This document shows positions 1 to 10,730 of a stretch of 64,000 nt of DNA, piece after piece. This DNA comes from Antilocapra americana. Its lineage: Eukaryota; Chordata; Mammalia; Artiodactyla; Antilocapridae. The stretch covers positions 20,406,597 through 20,470,596 of the forward strand of contig ML664199.1 in assembly GCA_007570785.1 (NCBI GenBank). Reading direction: 5' to 3'. A model generated the notes under the pieces. It was not told the origin of the DNA, searched no databases, and saw nothing but the letters and a program-made list of their open reading frames with translations. How positions within the stretch are numbered: position 1 is the first letter of the stretch; each line of letters starts with the position of its first letter. Both the position numbers and the translations under genes were made by a program.

Positions 1-597
1 TCTCCCTAGACAGGCAGATTCTTTATCGTCTGAGGCACCAGGGAAGCACATCTACAGAATCTGTTCAGTATAATGAGACAGAGAGAAAGAAGGAAGCAAA
101 GAAATAATAAATTGTGGGGAGAAGGAGGTCTCATCCCCTGGTTTGGTTCAGTTCCAAAATTAAAGCGTTTTCTTCTAAAGAGTATCATTCTTTCATGGTG
201 ACAGCTCGCCTTGGAATTCTCTAAGTTGCTTCATTCATTGTTTAATCAAATAACTATAGAATGTAAATATATAAAATTTTTTCAGAGAAAAGGCAAAGCG
301 ATTGAGGTTGAATAATTACTCCCAAATCTCAAAGACACCAAAAGAGCCCACTTGGCATTGCAGAAAAATTTGAATCGTTCGAGTACAGAACCAACATGAA
401 AAGTACTCCTAGTATGCTGAAGAAAAGGATAAGATGATGTAAATCATGAAAGAAAAAAAAATAAGAATAAAGAACAAATGTACAAACTGTAAAAAATAGA
501 AATAAGAAGGAAGAAATCCAAACAATTTGAGTAAAGTAATAAAGGTATAAGAGAAGAAACCACTTCTCATCTAAAAAGTTTTGAATTTAGAATTAAG
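1..597. other. AT-rich non-coding sequence
   Basis: No repeat family or gene recognised. The sequence is A-rich, with short A runs around 450-480, and has no sustained reading frame. Confidence 0.5.
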
Positions 598-715
598 GGA
601 CTTTCTTGTTGGTCTAGTGGTTAAGACTTCACCTTCCAGTACAGTTGGTGTGGGTTTGATTACTGATCAGGGAGCTAAGATCCCACATGCCTTATAACCA
701 AAAAACCAAAATATA
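598..715 (+). mobile_element. CHR-2-like tRNA-derived SINE
   Basis: The tRNA-like head reads GGACTTTCTTGTTGGTCTAG and is followed by 'gtggttaagact', a B-box-like 'gggtttgattactgatcagg', 'taagatcccacatgcc' and an A-rich tail. This is the layout of the cetartiodactyl CHR family. Diverged; no clear target-site duplication. Confidence 0.75.
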
Positions 716-828
716 AAACAAGGCAATATTGTAGCAAATTCAAGACTTTAAAAATGGTCCACATAAAAAAAAATCTTTACAGAAAAAGAAATTGAGAATG
801 TTCACCATTATAAATCAAGAGAGAGATG

Positions 829-1105
829 CTTGCTGCTGCTGCTGCTGCTAAGTCGCTTCAGTCATATTTGACTCTGTGTGACCCTATAGACGGCAGCCCA
901 CCAGGCCTCCTGTCCCTGGGATTCTCCAGGCAAGAACACTGGAGTGGGTTGCCATTTCCTTCTCCAACGCAGGAAAGTGAAAAGTGAAAGTGAAGTCGCT
1001 CAGTCATGTCCGACTCTTCACAACTCCATGGACTGCAGCCTACCAGGCTCCTCCACCCATGAGATTTTCCAGGCAAGAGTACTTGAGTGGGCTTCCATTG
1101 CCTTC
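829..1105 (-). mobile_element. Bov-A2 SINE (dimer of BovA units)
   Basis: Two BovA units lie in tandem on the minus strand, each carrying the 'tccgactc...ccatgg...ccaggc' block. They are joined by a GAAAGTGAAAGTGAAG linker near 975-995. A (TGC)n tract at 830-848 is the CAG-repeat tail of the element read in reverse. Non-autonomous; its tail matches the BovB 3' end. Confidence 0.92.
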
Positions 1106-1629
1106 TACATGCTTACCTACACATATTCTAGTGAAATGTTTGATTCTTAAGCATAAAGCTAGATTCACTGTAAAGGAACAGCTAAACTGGTCTTAGAATG
1201 CCAGAAAAAAATAAACATCTGTGGTACTTTGAGAGGAAATAGTTGATTCAAGATTTTATACCCAATCAAGCTGTTGTTATTATGTGAATGTCATCTTAAG
1301 ATAAGCAGTGTATCAAAAAATATACCATTTTGTACCTTTTTACCAAATAAAAAAATTTGCCCCAGGTTACCAGGAAATTAATCAAATTTTAAAGCTGAAT
1401 AATGAGGAAGAAATGCCAAGTTTGACTGCCAATGAGTATTGATATTGGTTAAAAATTTAGAGATAGTCCAAAATAGTATTGTCCTATTGGAAAAATATTG
1501 ACTTTGTGGAATACTAAAAATGTTCTAGGCTTTAAAATTGGTTCTATAGTTGAAAATTTAGGGGAAATTTTGCATAATACAACTTCCTAGAGAAAATTCA
1601 CCATACTTATGATTATATTAGTCTCCCTT
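1106..1629. other. Non-coding sequence, no recognised feature
   Basis: AT-rich single-copy-looking sequence. Nothing supports a gene or a recognised repeat. Confidence 0.45.
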
Positions 1630-1640
1630 AAGATGCCTTT

Positions 1641-1848
1641 TGGACTTCCCAGGTGATTCAGAGGTAAAGAATCAGCCTGCAATGCAGGAATCACAGGAAA
1701 TGGGGGTTCACTCCCCAGTTGGGAAGATTCCCTGGAGGAGGGGTGGCAGCCCACTCTAGTCTTCTTGCTGGAAAATCCCATGGACAGAGGAGCCTGGTGG
1801 GCTGCAGTCTATATGGTTGCACGACTTGGTGACTAAACAACAACAACA
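1641..1848 (+). mobile_element. Bov-tA SINE with target-site duplication
   Basis: A tRNA-Glu-like head (GACTTCCCAGGTGATTCAG) is followed by the BovA body and a (CAA)n tail. The direct repeat AAGATGCCTTT lies at 1630-1640 and 1849-1859, giving both ends precisely. Diverged, with a small internal insertion near 1690. Confidence 0.93.
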
Positions 1849-1859
1849 AAGATGCCTTT

Positions 1860-2576
1860 AAATTAGAATATCAGAGTAATTGTGTTTACCTCTGCATTAT
1901 CTAGGTAGCCTTACTGTGAAAGAGTTCTTTCTACGGAATACACCAATGTATTATAAAACAAAGTATTTTGGAAGTCTCTAATTGGAAAATGCTATCCTCA
2001 ATAATTTGATAAATGTACCTAAAGATAAAACATAAAGGACAAATTTGCAGAGAGATGCCTACTATAAAGGAAAAGAGGGATCAATATGACAAAAATTAAG
2101 GTGACAAAGAATGGGAGAATTATGGATGGGAAACTAACAAAGAGCAACACAGTCTTCATCTTTTATTTAATAAAATCAGAAGTTATCTTAATTTTGAATT
2201 ACAAATAAATATATGTCTAAGAATTATTTTTGAAGTTGAACACTTGAAAATTTAAATGCATTTGCCTAATTACAGATCAAGGAGGACATAAATTATGAGT
2301 TCAATGCTATTTTATTCACATTATTAATTTTAAAGATAGCAGTTTAGGAAATCATGAGACTGAATGTTATTTATATATCCAAAATTTTTGTATGGAGCCA
2401 GGACTGCATTAAAAGTAAATCCATATCTTATATATAACTCTTTATTAAAGGAAGAATAAAAACTAAATAAAGATTGGAAATTGCTAATATTTTCAGTATC
2501 TTTGCATGTATGTTTACATGTGAGATATTCATTTTCCTTGTTTTATAACTTTAAGTGCTTTTGATTTTGAATTTAC
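1860..2576. other. Non-coding sequence, no recognised feature
   Basis: AT-rich sequence. I see no gene, RNA or repeat that I can name. Confidence 0.45.
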
Positions 2577-2790
2577 ATCTTCTCTGGTGGCTCAGACAGT
2601 AAAAAATCCACCTGAAAATACAGGAGACCAGGGTTTGATCCCTGGGTTGGGAAGATCCCCGGGAGGAGGGCATGGAATCCACTCCAGTATTCTTGCCTGG
2701 AGAATCCCATGGACAGAGGATCCTGATGGGCAACAGTGCATTGGGTTGCAAAGAGTTGGACGTGACTGAGCAATCAACTCTTTCACTTTT
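2577..2790 (+). mobile_element. Bov-tA SINE
   Basis: Complete tRNA-like head and BovA body, ending in the 'gttggacgtgactgagcaa' tail that corresponds to the BovB 3' end. No clean target-site duplication seen. Confidence 0.9.
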
Positions 2791-2924
2791 CTGCTTTATA
2801 ATTCCTCTATATGCAAAGGAAAATCTGTATTAAAAGAAGAATATGTTTCTTGAAGATCCATAAAGCACTTGAGCCAGGGTTGTTTTTAATCAACAGCCAG
2901 CCAGAGTCCTATTTAATTAAACAA

Positions 2925-3250
2925 TTCTTGGTAGCTCAGCTGGTAAAGAATCTGCCTGCAATGAAGGAGATCCTGGTTTGATCCCTGGGTCAGGAAGATC
3001 CCCTGGTAAAGGAATAGGCTACTCACTCCAGTATTCTTGGGCTTTCCTGATGGCTCAGATGGTAAAGAATCCACTTGCAATGTGAGAGACGTGGGTTTGA
3101 TCCCTGGGTTGGGAAGAGCCCTTGGAGAAGGGCATGACAATCCATTCCAGTATTCTTGCCCAGAGAATCCCCATAGACAGAGGAGCCTGGAGGGCTACAG
3201 TCTGTGGGGTCACAAAAAGTTGGACAGGGCTGACCAACTAAGCACATAGT
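2925..3250 (+). mobile_element. Dimeric Bov-tA (tRNA-A-tRNA-A)
   Basis: A first tRNA head and partial BovA body (2925-3036) runs at 'tattcttgggctttcctg' into a second complete tRNA head and BovA body (3037-3250). This head-to-tail junction is, from memory, recurrent in ruminant Bov-tA subfamilies, so it is probably an inherited dimer and not two insertions here. Confidence 0.85.
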
Positions 3251-4001
3251 ACAGCAATATCTGTATATACATTTTCATTGTTTATTTTTGTTTTACACTG
3301 ATACTTCTTTTGTAACTATGGAATATTTTATTTTTAACAGAAAATTTATTTCAAAAATTCTGATTTTAGCAAAATACACAATATAGTCATATCATCAACA
3401 CATTTTGGTGTAAAAGTATATATATATTCACACATACATCTAGCTGTATAAATATGTATATGAATATGTATGTATGTGTTTTATATGCATGCATTTTATA
3501 TATCTTTTATAATATGTAACTATTTCATCTTCCTTCCCACATAAACCTAATACTCTGGCATTGGCCACACAATACAGACTATAGGATTATATGAAAGACA
3601 AAAATAGACAAGAGGAAAACTGAAATTAAAACATGTTTATATCAAGGGGTCAATGGGATTCATTAATGGTGAAGCAGAAAGACCTCAGTACAGGAACAGA
3701 GAACATTTTTGAAGCTATAAAGTGGACAGTGGGGCTAACAAGCCAAAGCAAGAGTGTCCTAAGTGCAGAATAAGAGGGGAGATTTCTTAAACTGCTCAAG
3801 CATCGATGCAACTGATCCTAAAAGAAGTCAACTCAAGGATTTCGTCTAATACCTTCCTCAGCTCTCCTGTTTTTCATTTCATTTATTTTATTTATATATA
3901 TATTATATCCTTTTTCTTGATTTTTCTTAGGACTCCTCAAAGTGCTATTTATAAATTCTTGAAATATAAGCTAAATTAATATGATGTTTACCACTACCAC
4001 T
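3251..4001. other. Non-coding sequence with AT-rich low-complexity patch
   Basis: Contains TA/TATG-rich low-complexity sequence at about 3416-3515 and TTTA-rich sequence at 3875-3905. The rest shows no recognised gene or repeat. Positions 4002-4013 are the left target-site duplication of the next L1. Confidence 0.5.
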
Positions 4002-4343
4002 ATAGAATTACTTCATTTTATTTTATTTTTTAATTTTCTTTACTTTATTGTGTTGGTTTTGCCATACAATGACATGAAACCGCCATGGGTTTACATATGC
4101 TCCCCCCTCCAGAACCCCCCTCCCTCCTCCCTCCCGATTCCCTCCCCCTGGGTCATCTCGGTGCACCAGCCCAGAGCATCAACCCTGGGCTGGCGATTGA
4201 TTTCACATAAGATAATTAACATGTTTCAATGCCTTTCTCCCATATCATCCCACCCTTGCCCTCTTCCACAGAGTCCACGAGTCTGTTCTATACATCTGTG
4301 TTCCTTTTGCTGTCTCGCATGCAGGGTTCTCGTTACCATCTTT

Positions 4344-4907
4344 CTAAATTCCATATATATGCGTTAGTATACTGAATTGTTGTTTTTCCTTCTGGCTTAC
4401 TTCACTCTGGATAATAGGCTCCAGTTCCGTCCACCTGAGTATAACTGATTCAAATGAATTCTTTTTTAATGCTGAGTAATATTCCATTGTGTATATGTAC
4501 CACAGCTTTCTTACCCATTCATCACTTGATGGGCATCTAGGTTGCTTCCATGTCCTGGCTATTGTAAACAATGCAGCGATGAACATTGGGGTACACGTGT
4601 TTCTTTCCATTCTGGTTTCCTTGGTGTGTATGCCCAGCAGTGGGATTGCTGAGTCATATGGCAGTTCTATTTGCAGTTTTTTAAGGAATCTCCACACTGT
4701 TTTCCATAGTGGCTGTACTAGTTTGCATTCCCACCAACAGTGTAAGAGGATTCCCTTTTCTCCACATCCTCTCCAGCAATTATTGCTTGTAGATTTTTGG
4801 ATGGCAGCCATTCTGACTGGTGTAAAGTGGTACCTCATTGTGGTTTTGATTTGCATTTCTCTGATAATGAGTGATGTTGAGCATCTTTTCATGTGTTTGT
4901 TAGCCAT
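4344..4907 (-). pseudogene. L1 ORF2 C-terminal fragment (3' arm)
   Basis: Open frame of 187 codons matching the C-terminal part of L1 ORF2p, the endonuclease/reverse transcriptase that copies L1 RNA into nuclear DNA. The cysteine-rich motif C-x3-C-x7-H-x4-C is visible at '[18 protein letters not shown]', followed by the conserved '[11 protein letters not shown]' and '[13 protein letters not shown]'. It ends at what looks like the natural ORF2 stop after 'ILTHIYGI'. Neither the catalytic reverse-transcriptase core nor the endonuclease is included, so it cannot act. The frame continues upstream of the first Met to the inversion point near 4953. Confidence 0.9.
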
Positions 4908-4953
4908 TTTTATGTCTTCTTTGGAGAAATGTCTGTTAGGTTCTTTGGCCCAC

Positions 4954-6038
4954 CAGAAAATTACTAGAGCTAATCAGTGAATATAGTAAAGTTTCAGGAT
5001 ACAAAATCAACACACAGAAATCCCTGGCATTCCTATACACTAACAATGAGAAAACAGAAAGAGAAATTAAGGAAACAATTCCATTCACCATCGAAACAAA
5101 AAGAATAAAATACCTAGGAGTATTTCTACCTAAAGAAACAAAAGACTTGTATATATAAAACTATAAAACACTGATGAAACAAATCAAAGAGGACACAAAC
5201 AGATGGAGAAATATACCGTGTTCGTGGATTGGAAGAATCAATATAGTGAAAATGTGTATACTACCCAAAGCAATCTATAAATTCAATGCAATTCCTATCA
5301 AGCTACCAGAGGTCTTTTTCAGAGAATTAGAACAAATAATTTCACAATTTGTATGGAAATACAAAAAACCTCGTATAGCCAAAGCAATCTTGAGAAAGAA
5401 GAATGGAACTGGAGGAATCAACCTACCTGACTTTAGGCTATACTACAAATCCACAGTCATTAAGACAGTATGGTACTGGCACAAAGACAGAAATATAGAT
5501 CAATGGAACAAAATAGAAAGCCCAGAGATAAATCCACACATCTATGGACACCTTATCTTTGACAAAGGAGGCAAGAATATACAATGGAGAAAAGACAATC
5601 TCTTTAACAAGTGGTGCTGGGAAACCTGGACAGCCACTTGTAAAAGAATGAAACTAGAACACTTTCTAACACCATACACAAAAATAAACTCAAAATGGAT
5701 CAAAGATCTAAGCATAAGACCAGAAACTATAAAACTCCTAGAGGATAACACAGGCAAAATACTCTCCGACATAAACCAAAGCAGGATCCTCTATGACCCA
5801 TCTCCCAGAATATTGGAAATAAAAGCACGAATAAACAAATGGGACCTAATTAAAATTAAAAGCTTCTGCACAACAAAGGAAACTATAAGCAAGGTGAAAA
5901 GGCAGCCTTCAGAATGGGAGAAAATAATAGCCAATGAAGCAACGGACAAACAATTAATCTCAAAAATATACAAGCAACTCCTGCAGCTCCATTCTAGAAA
6001 AATAAACAACCCAATCAAAAAGTGGGCCAAAGAACTTA
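4954..6038 (+). pseudogene. L1 ORF2 middle/C-terminal fragment (inverted 5' arm)
   Basis: Begins in the ORF2 segment after the reverse-transcriptase core ('[16 protein letters not shown]', then '[12 protein letters not shown]'). A stop at about 5156 interrupts it; it then stays open from 5174 through '[15 protein letters not shown]', '[19 protein letters not shown]' and '[20 protein letters not shown]' to 'KKWAKELN' at 6038. Codons past 6038 are flanking DNA. The segment immediately precedes, in ORF2 order, the minus-strand arm to its left. No promoter or start; inactive. Confidence 0.9.
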
Positions 6039-6239
6039 ATAGAATTACTTTAAAACAAATCCCAGGGATCAGTTTATTTCATCTCTAAATGTTTCATAAA
6101 TCTCTTTTAATTAGTATATTTTTTCTTCCTCTTTGTTTCTTTTACAGTTTATTTTTTAAAGAGACTGTAGAGCTTTCCACATTCTGTACCCCACTGCTTG
6201 CTTTGCTGTGGGGTCACTTACATGTTCCCTTAGTCTATG

Positions 6240-6760
6240 TGTTTTCCATAGACTGGTGGTAACATGCAGAGTCTTTGTGTTGGGATCTCCAAGATCACCT
6301 TCAGGTTCAGTGATTGATTAGACAAATTCACAGGACTCAGCATATAGTCATATTTTTGGCTATGGTTTATTACTAAAAAAAGATATTAAGAAAGTCAACA
6401 AATGGTAAAGATACATGGGGACTCCAGGTACAAGCTTGCAAATTTCCCAGCATAGTCACACAGTATTCACTTAGCAGCAAGTGAAGTGAAGTCGCTCAGT
6501 CGTGTCCGACTCTTTGCAACACATGGGCTGTAGCCTCCCAGGCGCCTCCGTCCATGGGATTTTCTAGGCAAGAATACTGCAGTGGGTTGCCATTTCCTTC
6601 TCCAAGAGATCTTCCTGACCCAGGGATTGAACCTGGGTCTCCCGTATTATAGACAGATGCTTTACTGTCTGAGCCACCAAGTGACAACACTCATAAAATG
6701 CCATACACTTAGGAAGCTCACAGGAAACTCAGTGTTTAAAGTTTTTATTAGGGGCTGATA
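6240..6760. repeat. Old unassigned mammalian interspersed repeat, split by a SINE
   Basis: Sequence around 6310-6440 ('aattcacaggactcagcata', 'ggctatggtttattac', 'acatggggac') resembles 56980-57080 in this window and, from memory, a widespread mammalian repeat whose class I cannot name. It seems to resume after the SINE at 6481-6680. Confidence 0.4.
6481..6680 (-). mobile_element. Bov-tA SINE
   Basis: Reverse BovA body ('tcgctcagtcgtgtccgact') followed by the reverse tRNA head ('gtctgagccaccaagtgac'). A weak 7-bp direct repeat CAAGTGA (6478-6484, 6678-6684) may be the target-site duplication. Confidence 0.92.
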
Positions 6761-6775
6761 GCTCAGCTGGAATGG

Positions 6776-8245
6776 CCAATTACACTCATCTCACACTCTA
6801 GCAAGATTATGCTCAAAATGTTTCAAGCTAGGCTTCAGGAGTACACGAACCAAAAACTTCCAGATATACAAGCTGGCTTCTGAAGAGGTAAAGAAACCAG
6901 AGATCAAATTGTCAGCATTTGTTGGATTATGGAGAAAGCAAGGGACTTTCAGAAAAATATCTAGTTCTGCTTCATTGACTACACTAAAGCCTTTGACTGT
7001 GTGGATTACAACAAACTGTGGAAAATTCTTAAAGAGATGGGAATATCAGACCACCTTACTTGCCTCCTGAGAAACCTGTATGCAAATCAAGAAGCAACAG
7101 TTAGAACCAAACATGGAACAACTGACTGGCTCCAAATTGGGAAAGGAGTACAACAAGGCTTATTTAACTCATATGCAGCATGTGCTAAGTCACTTTAGTC
7201 ATGTCTGACTCTTTGTGACCCTATGGACTATAGCCCGCCAAGCTTCTCTGTTCATGGGATTTTCCGGGCAAGAATACTGGAGTGGGTTGCCATTTCCTCC
7301 TCTAGGGCATCTTCCCAACCCAGGGATCAAACTGGCATCTCTTAGTTCTCCTGCATTGTCAGAGAGGGTTCTTTACCACTAGTGCTACCAGCAGCAGCGC
7401 ATACATCATGAGAAATGCCAGTCTGGATGAATCACAAGCTGGAATCAAGATTGCCAGAAGTATCTACAATCTCAGATGATACCGCTCTAAAAGTGAAGGG
7501 CAACTAAAGAGCCTCTTGAGGAGGGTCAAAGAGGGGAGTGAAAAAACTGGCTTGAAACCCAACATTCAAAAAACTAAGATCATGACATCTGGTCCCATCA
7601 CTTCATGTCAAATATAAGGGGAAAAAGTGGAAGCAGTGACAGATTTTTCTCTTTTTGGGCTCCAAAATCACTGTGGATGGTGACCACAGCCATGAAATTA
7701 AAAGATGCTTGCTCCATGGAAGGAAAGCTATGACAAACCCAGACAACATATTCAAAAGCAGAAACATCACTTTCCAATAAAGGTCTGTATAGTCAAAGCT
7801 ATAGTTTTTTAAGTAGTCATGTATGGATATGGATATGAAAGTTGGACAATAGAAAAAAGGCTGAGCACCAAAGAATGGATACTTTCAAACTGTGGTGCTG
7901 GAGAAGATTGTTGAGAGTCCCTTGGACTGCAGTGAGATCAAACCAGTCAATCCTAAAGGAAATCAACCATGAATATTCATTGCAAGGACTGATGCTGAAG
8001 CTCTGATGCTTTGGCCACCTGATATGAAGAACCAACTCTCTGGAAAAGACTCTCATACTGGGAAAGATTGAAGGCAAAAGGATAAGAGGGTGGCAGAAAG
8101 TGAGATAGTTGCATAGCATCACCATCTCAATGGACATGAATTTGAGTAAACTCTGGGAGATAGTGAAGGACAGAGGAGCCTGGTGTGCTGCAGTCCATGG
8201 GGTTACAAAGAATCAGACACAACTTAGTTACTGAACAGCAACTAC
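6776..8245 (+). mobile_element. BovB (RTE) LINE, 5'-truncated, interrupted by a SINE
   Basis: Starts inside the reverse transcriptase ('caattacactcatctcacac') and runs to the 3' end. A short frame at 7001-7198 reads 'NKLWKILKEMGISDHLTC' and 'ATVRTKHGTTDWLQIGKG', typical of the BovB RT between catalytic motifs. After the SINE (7176-7395) BovB resumes at 'tacatcatgagaaatgcc'. The segment that should encode the YADD box is partly deleted at about 7470 ('gtatctacaatctcagatga'). Many stops; dead. Confidence 0.92.
7176..7395 (-). mobile_element. Bov-tA SINE nested in BovB
   Basis: Reverse BovA body from 'gtgctaagtcactttagtca' to the reverse tRNA head at 'ttctttaccactagtgctac'. BovB sequence is continuous on both sides ('tttaactcatatgcag' then 'gcatacatcatgagaaa'), showing that the SINE entered an existing BovB copy. 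Confidence 0.9.
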
Positions 8246-8866
8246 ACTTCATGCGGGCACCTTCTGCCTGGCACACACCACTATTTGAGATACCCAGAAA
8301 GAAAGGGTGTTAATCATTAGTCAGCTAATTCAAACAGTTAAGGCACAGTGAGGCATTCTTATCAGGGAATGGAGGTAAGTCTCTCGACATCCAAGCTTCT
8401 AGATACCAGTCAAAGACCAACTTTAAGCAGGCTTTAGTAAGGATTAGGAAACTTGGGCCTCCTCTGTTAACTATTATCTGTGCAGTCTCAATATGATTGT
8501 ATCTTTTGGTGTTTTTTGTTTGTTTGCATGACTGTTTTATAGGTAGAATCTTCTTGCAGAAAGCTCATAATTCCTGCTTCTGTTTATTTTTTATGTTAGT
8601 ATCTACTTATAATGAATGCTTAAATCCATTATTTCATTTAGGATTAAAAATTATGGTATTCTATTTCTATTTTCATATTTACTAACTGAAACAATTATAT
8701 TAAGAGAAGACTTTTCCTAAAATAAGAGAGATAGAAGTTCATTTCACACAGAACAGGCAAATGAATTCTTAAATTGCTTGCTTAGCATTCTCAAAGGTGA
8801 CCAATGAGATTTTTTTTCTTTAATTATTATTATCTACTCATGTATTTAAACATATTGCATACATTT
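8246..8866. other. Non-coding sequence, no recognised feature
   Basis: AT-rich, no gene or nameable repeat. Confidence 0.45.
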
Positions 8867-8875
8867 CAACTCCTT

Positions 8876-9100
8876 TGTGTGTTGTTGTTGTTGTTGTTTT
8901 ACCCTAAGACATGTCTAGCTCTTTTTCTACCCCATGGACTGTAGCCCACCAGGCTCCTCAGTCCATGGGATTCCCAGGCAAGAATACTGGAATAGATTGT
9001 CTTTTCCACCTCCAGGGGATCTTCCCAACCCAGGGATTGAACCCAAGTCTCCTGTGTGGGAAAGCAGATTCTTTTCCACTGAACCACGAGGGAAGCCCTC
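8876..9100 (-). mobile_element. Bov-tA SINE with target-site duplication
   Basis: A (GTT)n tail at 8881-8899, then the reverse BovA body and reverse tRNA head ending 'gagggaagccct'. The direct repeat CAACTCCTT flanks it at 8867-8875 and 9101-9109. Confidence 0.94.
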
Positions 9101-9208
9101 CAACTCCTTACAGTTATACTGCTTAAATTTGATTGTCTTTGGCCATTAAGAGATTTCTTCATGTTGGCTCTTGGGTTCTGTAGTTTTTAATTAGTTACCT
9201 TGCTTTCT

Positions 9209-9448
9209 CCAATACTTTGGCCACCTGATGCAAAGAACGGACTCATTGGAAAAGACCCTGATAATGGGAAAGATTGAAGGCAGGAAGAGAAGGGGACAAC
9301 AGAGGATGAGATGATTGGATAGCATCACCAACTTGATGGACATGAGTTTGAGCAAGCTCTGGGAGTTGGTGATGGACAGGGAAGTCTGGTGTGCTGCAGT
9401 CCATGGGGTCACAAAGAACCAGGCACGACTAAGAAACTGAACTGACTG
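9209..9448 (+). mobile_element. BovB LINE 3' fragment with 12-bp target-site duplication
   Basis: About 240 bp of the BovB 3' end ('ccaatactttggccacctga' to 'aactgactg'). It is flanked by perfect copies of ACCTTGCTTTCT at 9197-9208 and 9449-9460, so it is an independent 5'-truncated insertion and not debris of a longer copy. Confidence 0.95.
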
Positions 9449-9460
9449 ACCTTGCTTTCT

Positions 9461-10129
9461 TATTGGACATGATGTTCCAGGATTACCTGGTATTTTCCCT
9501 ACCTCAGACTTGGATTCAGCCAAGGAATTCAATCATATTCAAACAAACCGAGCAGCCTTGCTTTGTTTATTGGGAATTGAGACCACACTTTGGGCCTATG
9601 CTATTCATTGCTGTTAGGTTAGTTGTTTCTAGGCTATTCAGTAGACAAATCTAGTAAATGTGTTTGTTTGCTTTTGCTGTGCTTTTAAGAGAAAATACAC
9701 ATGATATCGTATCAATATTTCTAACTCAAATGTAGAATCTGAGCCATTAATTCCCTTAATCTTATACTTGTTTCTCTTCTCTCTTATACCAAGACTTTTA
9801 GTTCCTAATGATATTAATGTACTTTTTTTTTACTATACATAGGTAATAGTTACAGAATAACAACACCAAGAGTAGATTACCAAAACAGTTTAATTTGTTT
9901 CTATTGTTTTGGTTTTTAGGATGTATCACTAAGAAATTTCAATTGATTTACTATATTTTAATCTCTTACATTAATTATTTTCTGGATGGTTATGCCAACA
10001 GTTTACTACAGAGTTGACTCATTTGTCTTCTTTTAATTTTGTGTTTAACTTTTTGCATTTTTTCATTTTGACTTAATTTTTCATATTTCCATAAAATAAC
10101 ATTCATAATTATAAACTCAAGTCTGTAAA
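9461..10129. other. Non-coding sequence, no recognised feature
   Basis: AT-rich, no gene or nameable repeat. Confidence 0.45.
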
Positions 10130-10730
10130 ACAAGATATACAACTTTTTAATCTTCAATATGTAGATCTTATCCCTTTTTCCTGTCCTATAGATAAGTATA
10201 CAGTTTTCTCCAACCTACTTTTCTTTTTCATTTAAAAATATGTATTGAAAATTATTCCATATGTGTATATAAAAATGTCCCTTATTTATTTTTACAGCTA
10301 CCTATCTCCATTGTATGAATGTAATTAGTTCACATTCAATCAGACACCAATTGATGAGCATTTGGGCTCTTTCCCATTTTTGTTACTATAAATAACTCTA
10401 GTAAATAGCCTCATACATATGTCTTTCATAGTTTTCCAGAGTATCATTGGGATAGATTCCTAGAAATGAGTTTTCTGGGTCAAAGGGTAAATGTTTATGT
10501 AGTTTTGTTAGATGTTGCCAAATTTTATTCCATGGGGGTTGTACTGTTTTTTATTATCATGAGCAATATATGAGTGTGTATTTTCTCATAGCGTTGCCAA
10601 CAGATGTCAAATTTTTGGATTTTTGCCAATCTGATAGAGGAGAAATAGTATCTCAGTGTAATTTTAATTGGCTTTTCTCCTATCATGAATAAATTTGAAC
10701 ATCTTTTCTCATATCTTTAAGGGCCAGAAA
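10130..10730 (-). mobile_element. Ancient L1M fragment (ORF2 end / 3' region)
   Basis: On the plus strand the order is 'ccattgtatgaatgtaatta', 'gatgagcatttgggctcttt', 'tgggtcaaagggtaaatg', 'gccaatctgatagaggag', 'gaacatcttttctcatat'. This is the reverse complement of the ORF2 C-terminal region of old mammalian L1M. Heavily diverged. Confidence 0.8.

Larger units (their letters stand above)
4014..6038 (-). mobile_element. Young L1 LINE, 5'-truncated, with 5' inversion (twin priming)
   Basis: The 3' end lies at 4014 with an A-rich tail read in reverse; the 3' UTR and ORF2 C-terminus run on the minus strand to about 4953. There the sequence switches to the plus strand of an upstream part of the same ORF2, which runs to 6038. 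Both arms end at the same ORF2 position (residues KWAKEL; 4937-4953 reverse and 6022-6038 forward). The whole is bounded by ATAGAATTACTT at 4002-4013 and 6039-6050. This is the expected product of one retrotransposition event with twin priming. Strand given is that of the 3' end. Confidence 0.95.

Noticed and set aside
3981..4367. 128-codon plus-strand frame rich in Pro and Ser
   Set aside because: Antisense of the G-rich L1 3' UTR; the same peptide pattern recurs at 16765-17034 and, reversed, at 48891-49181.
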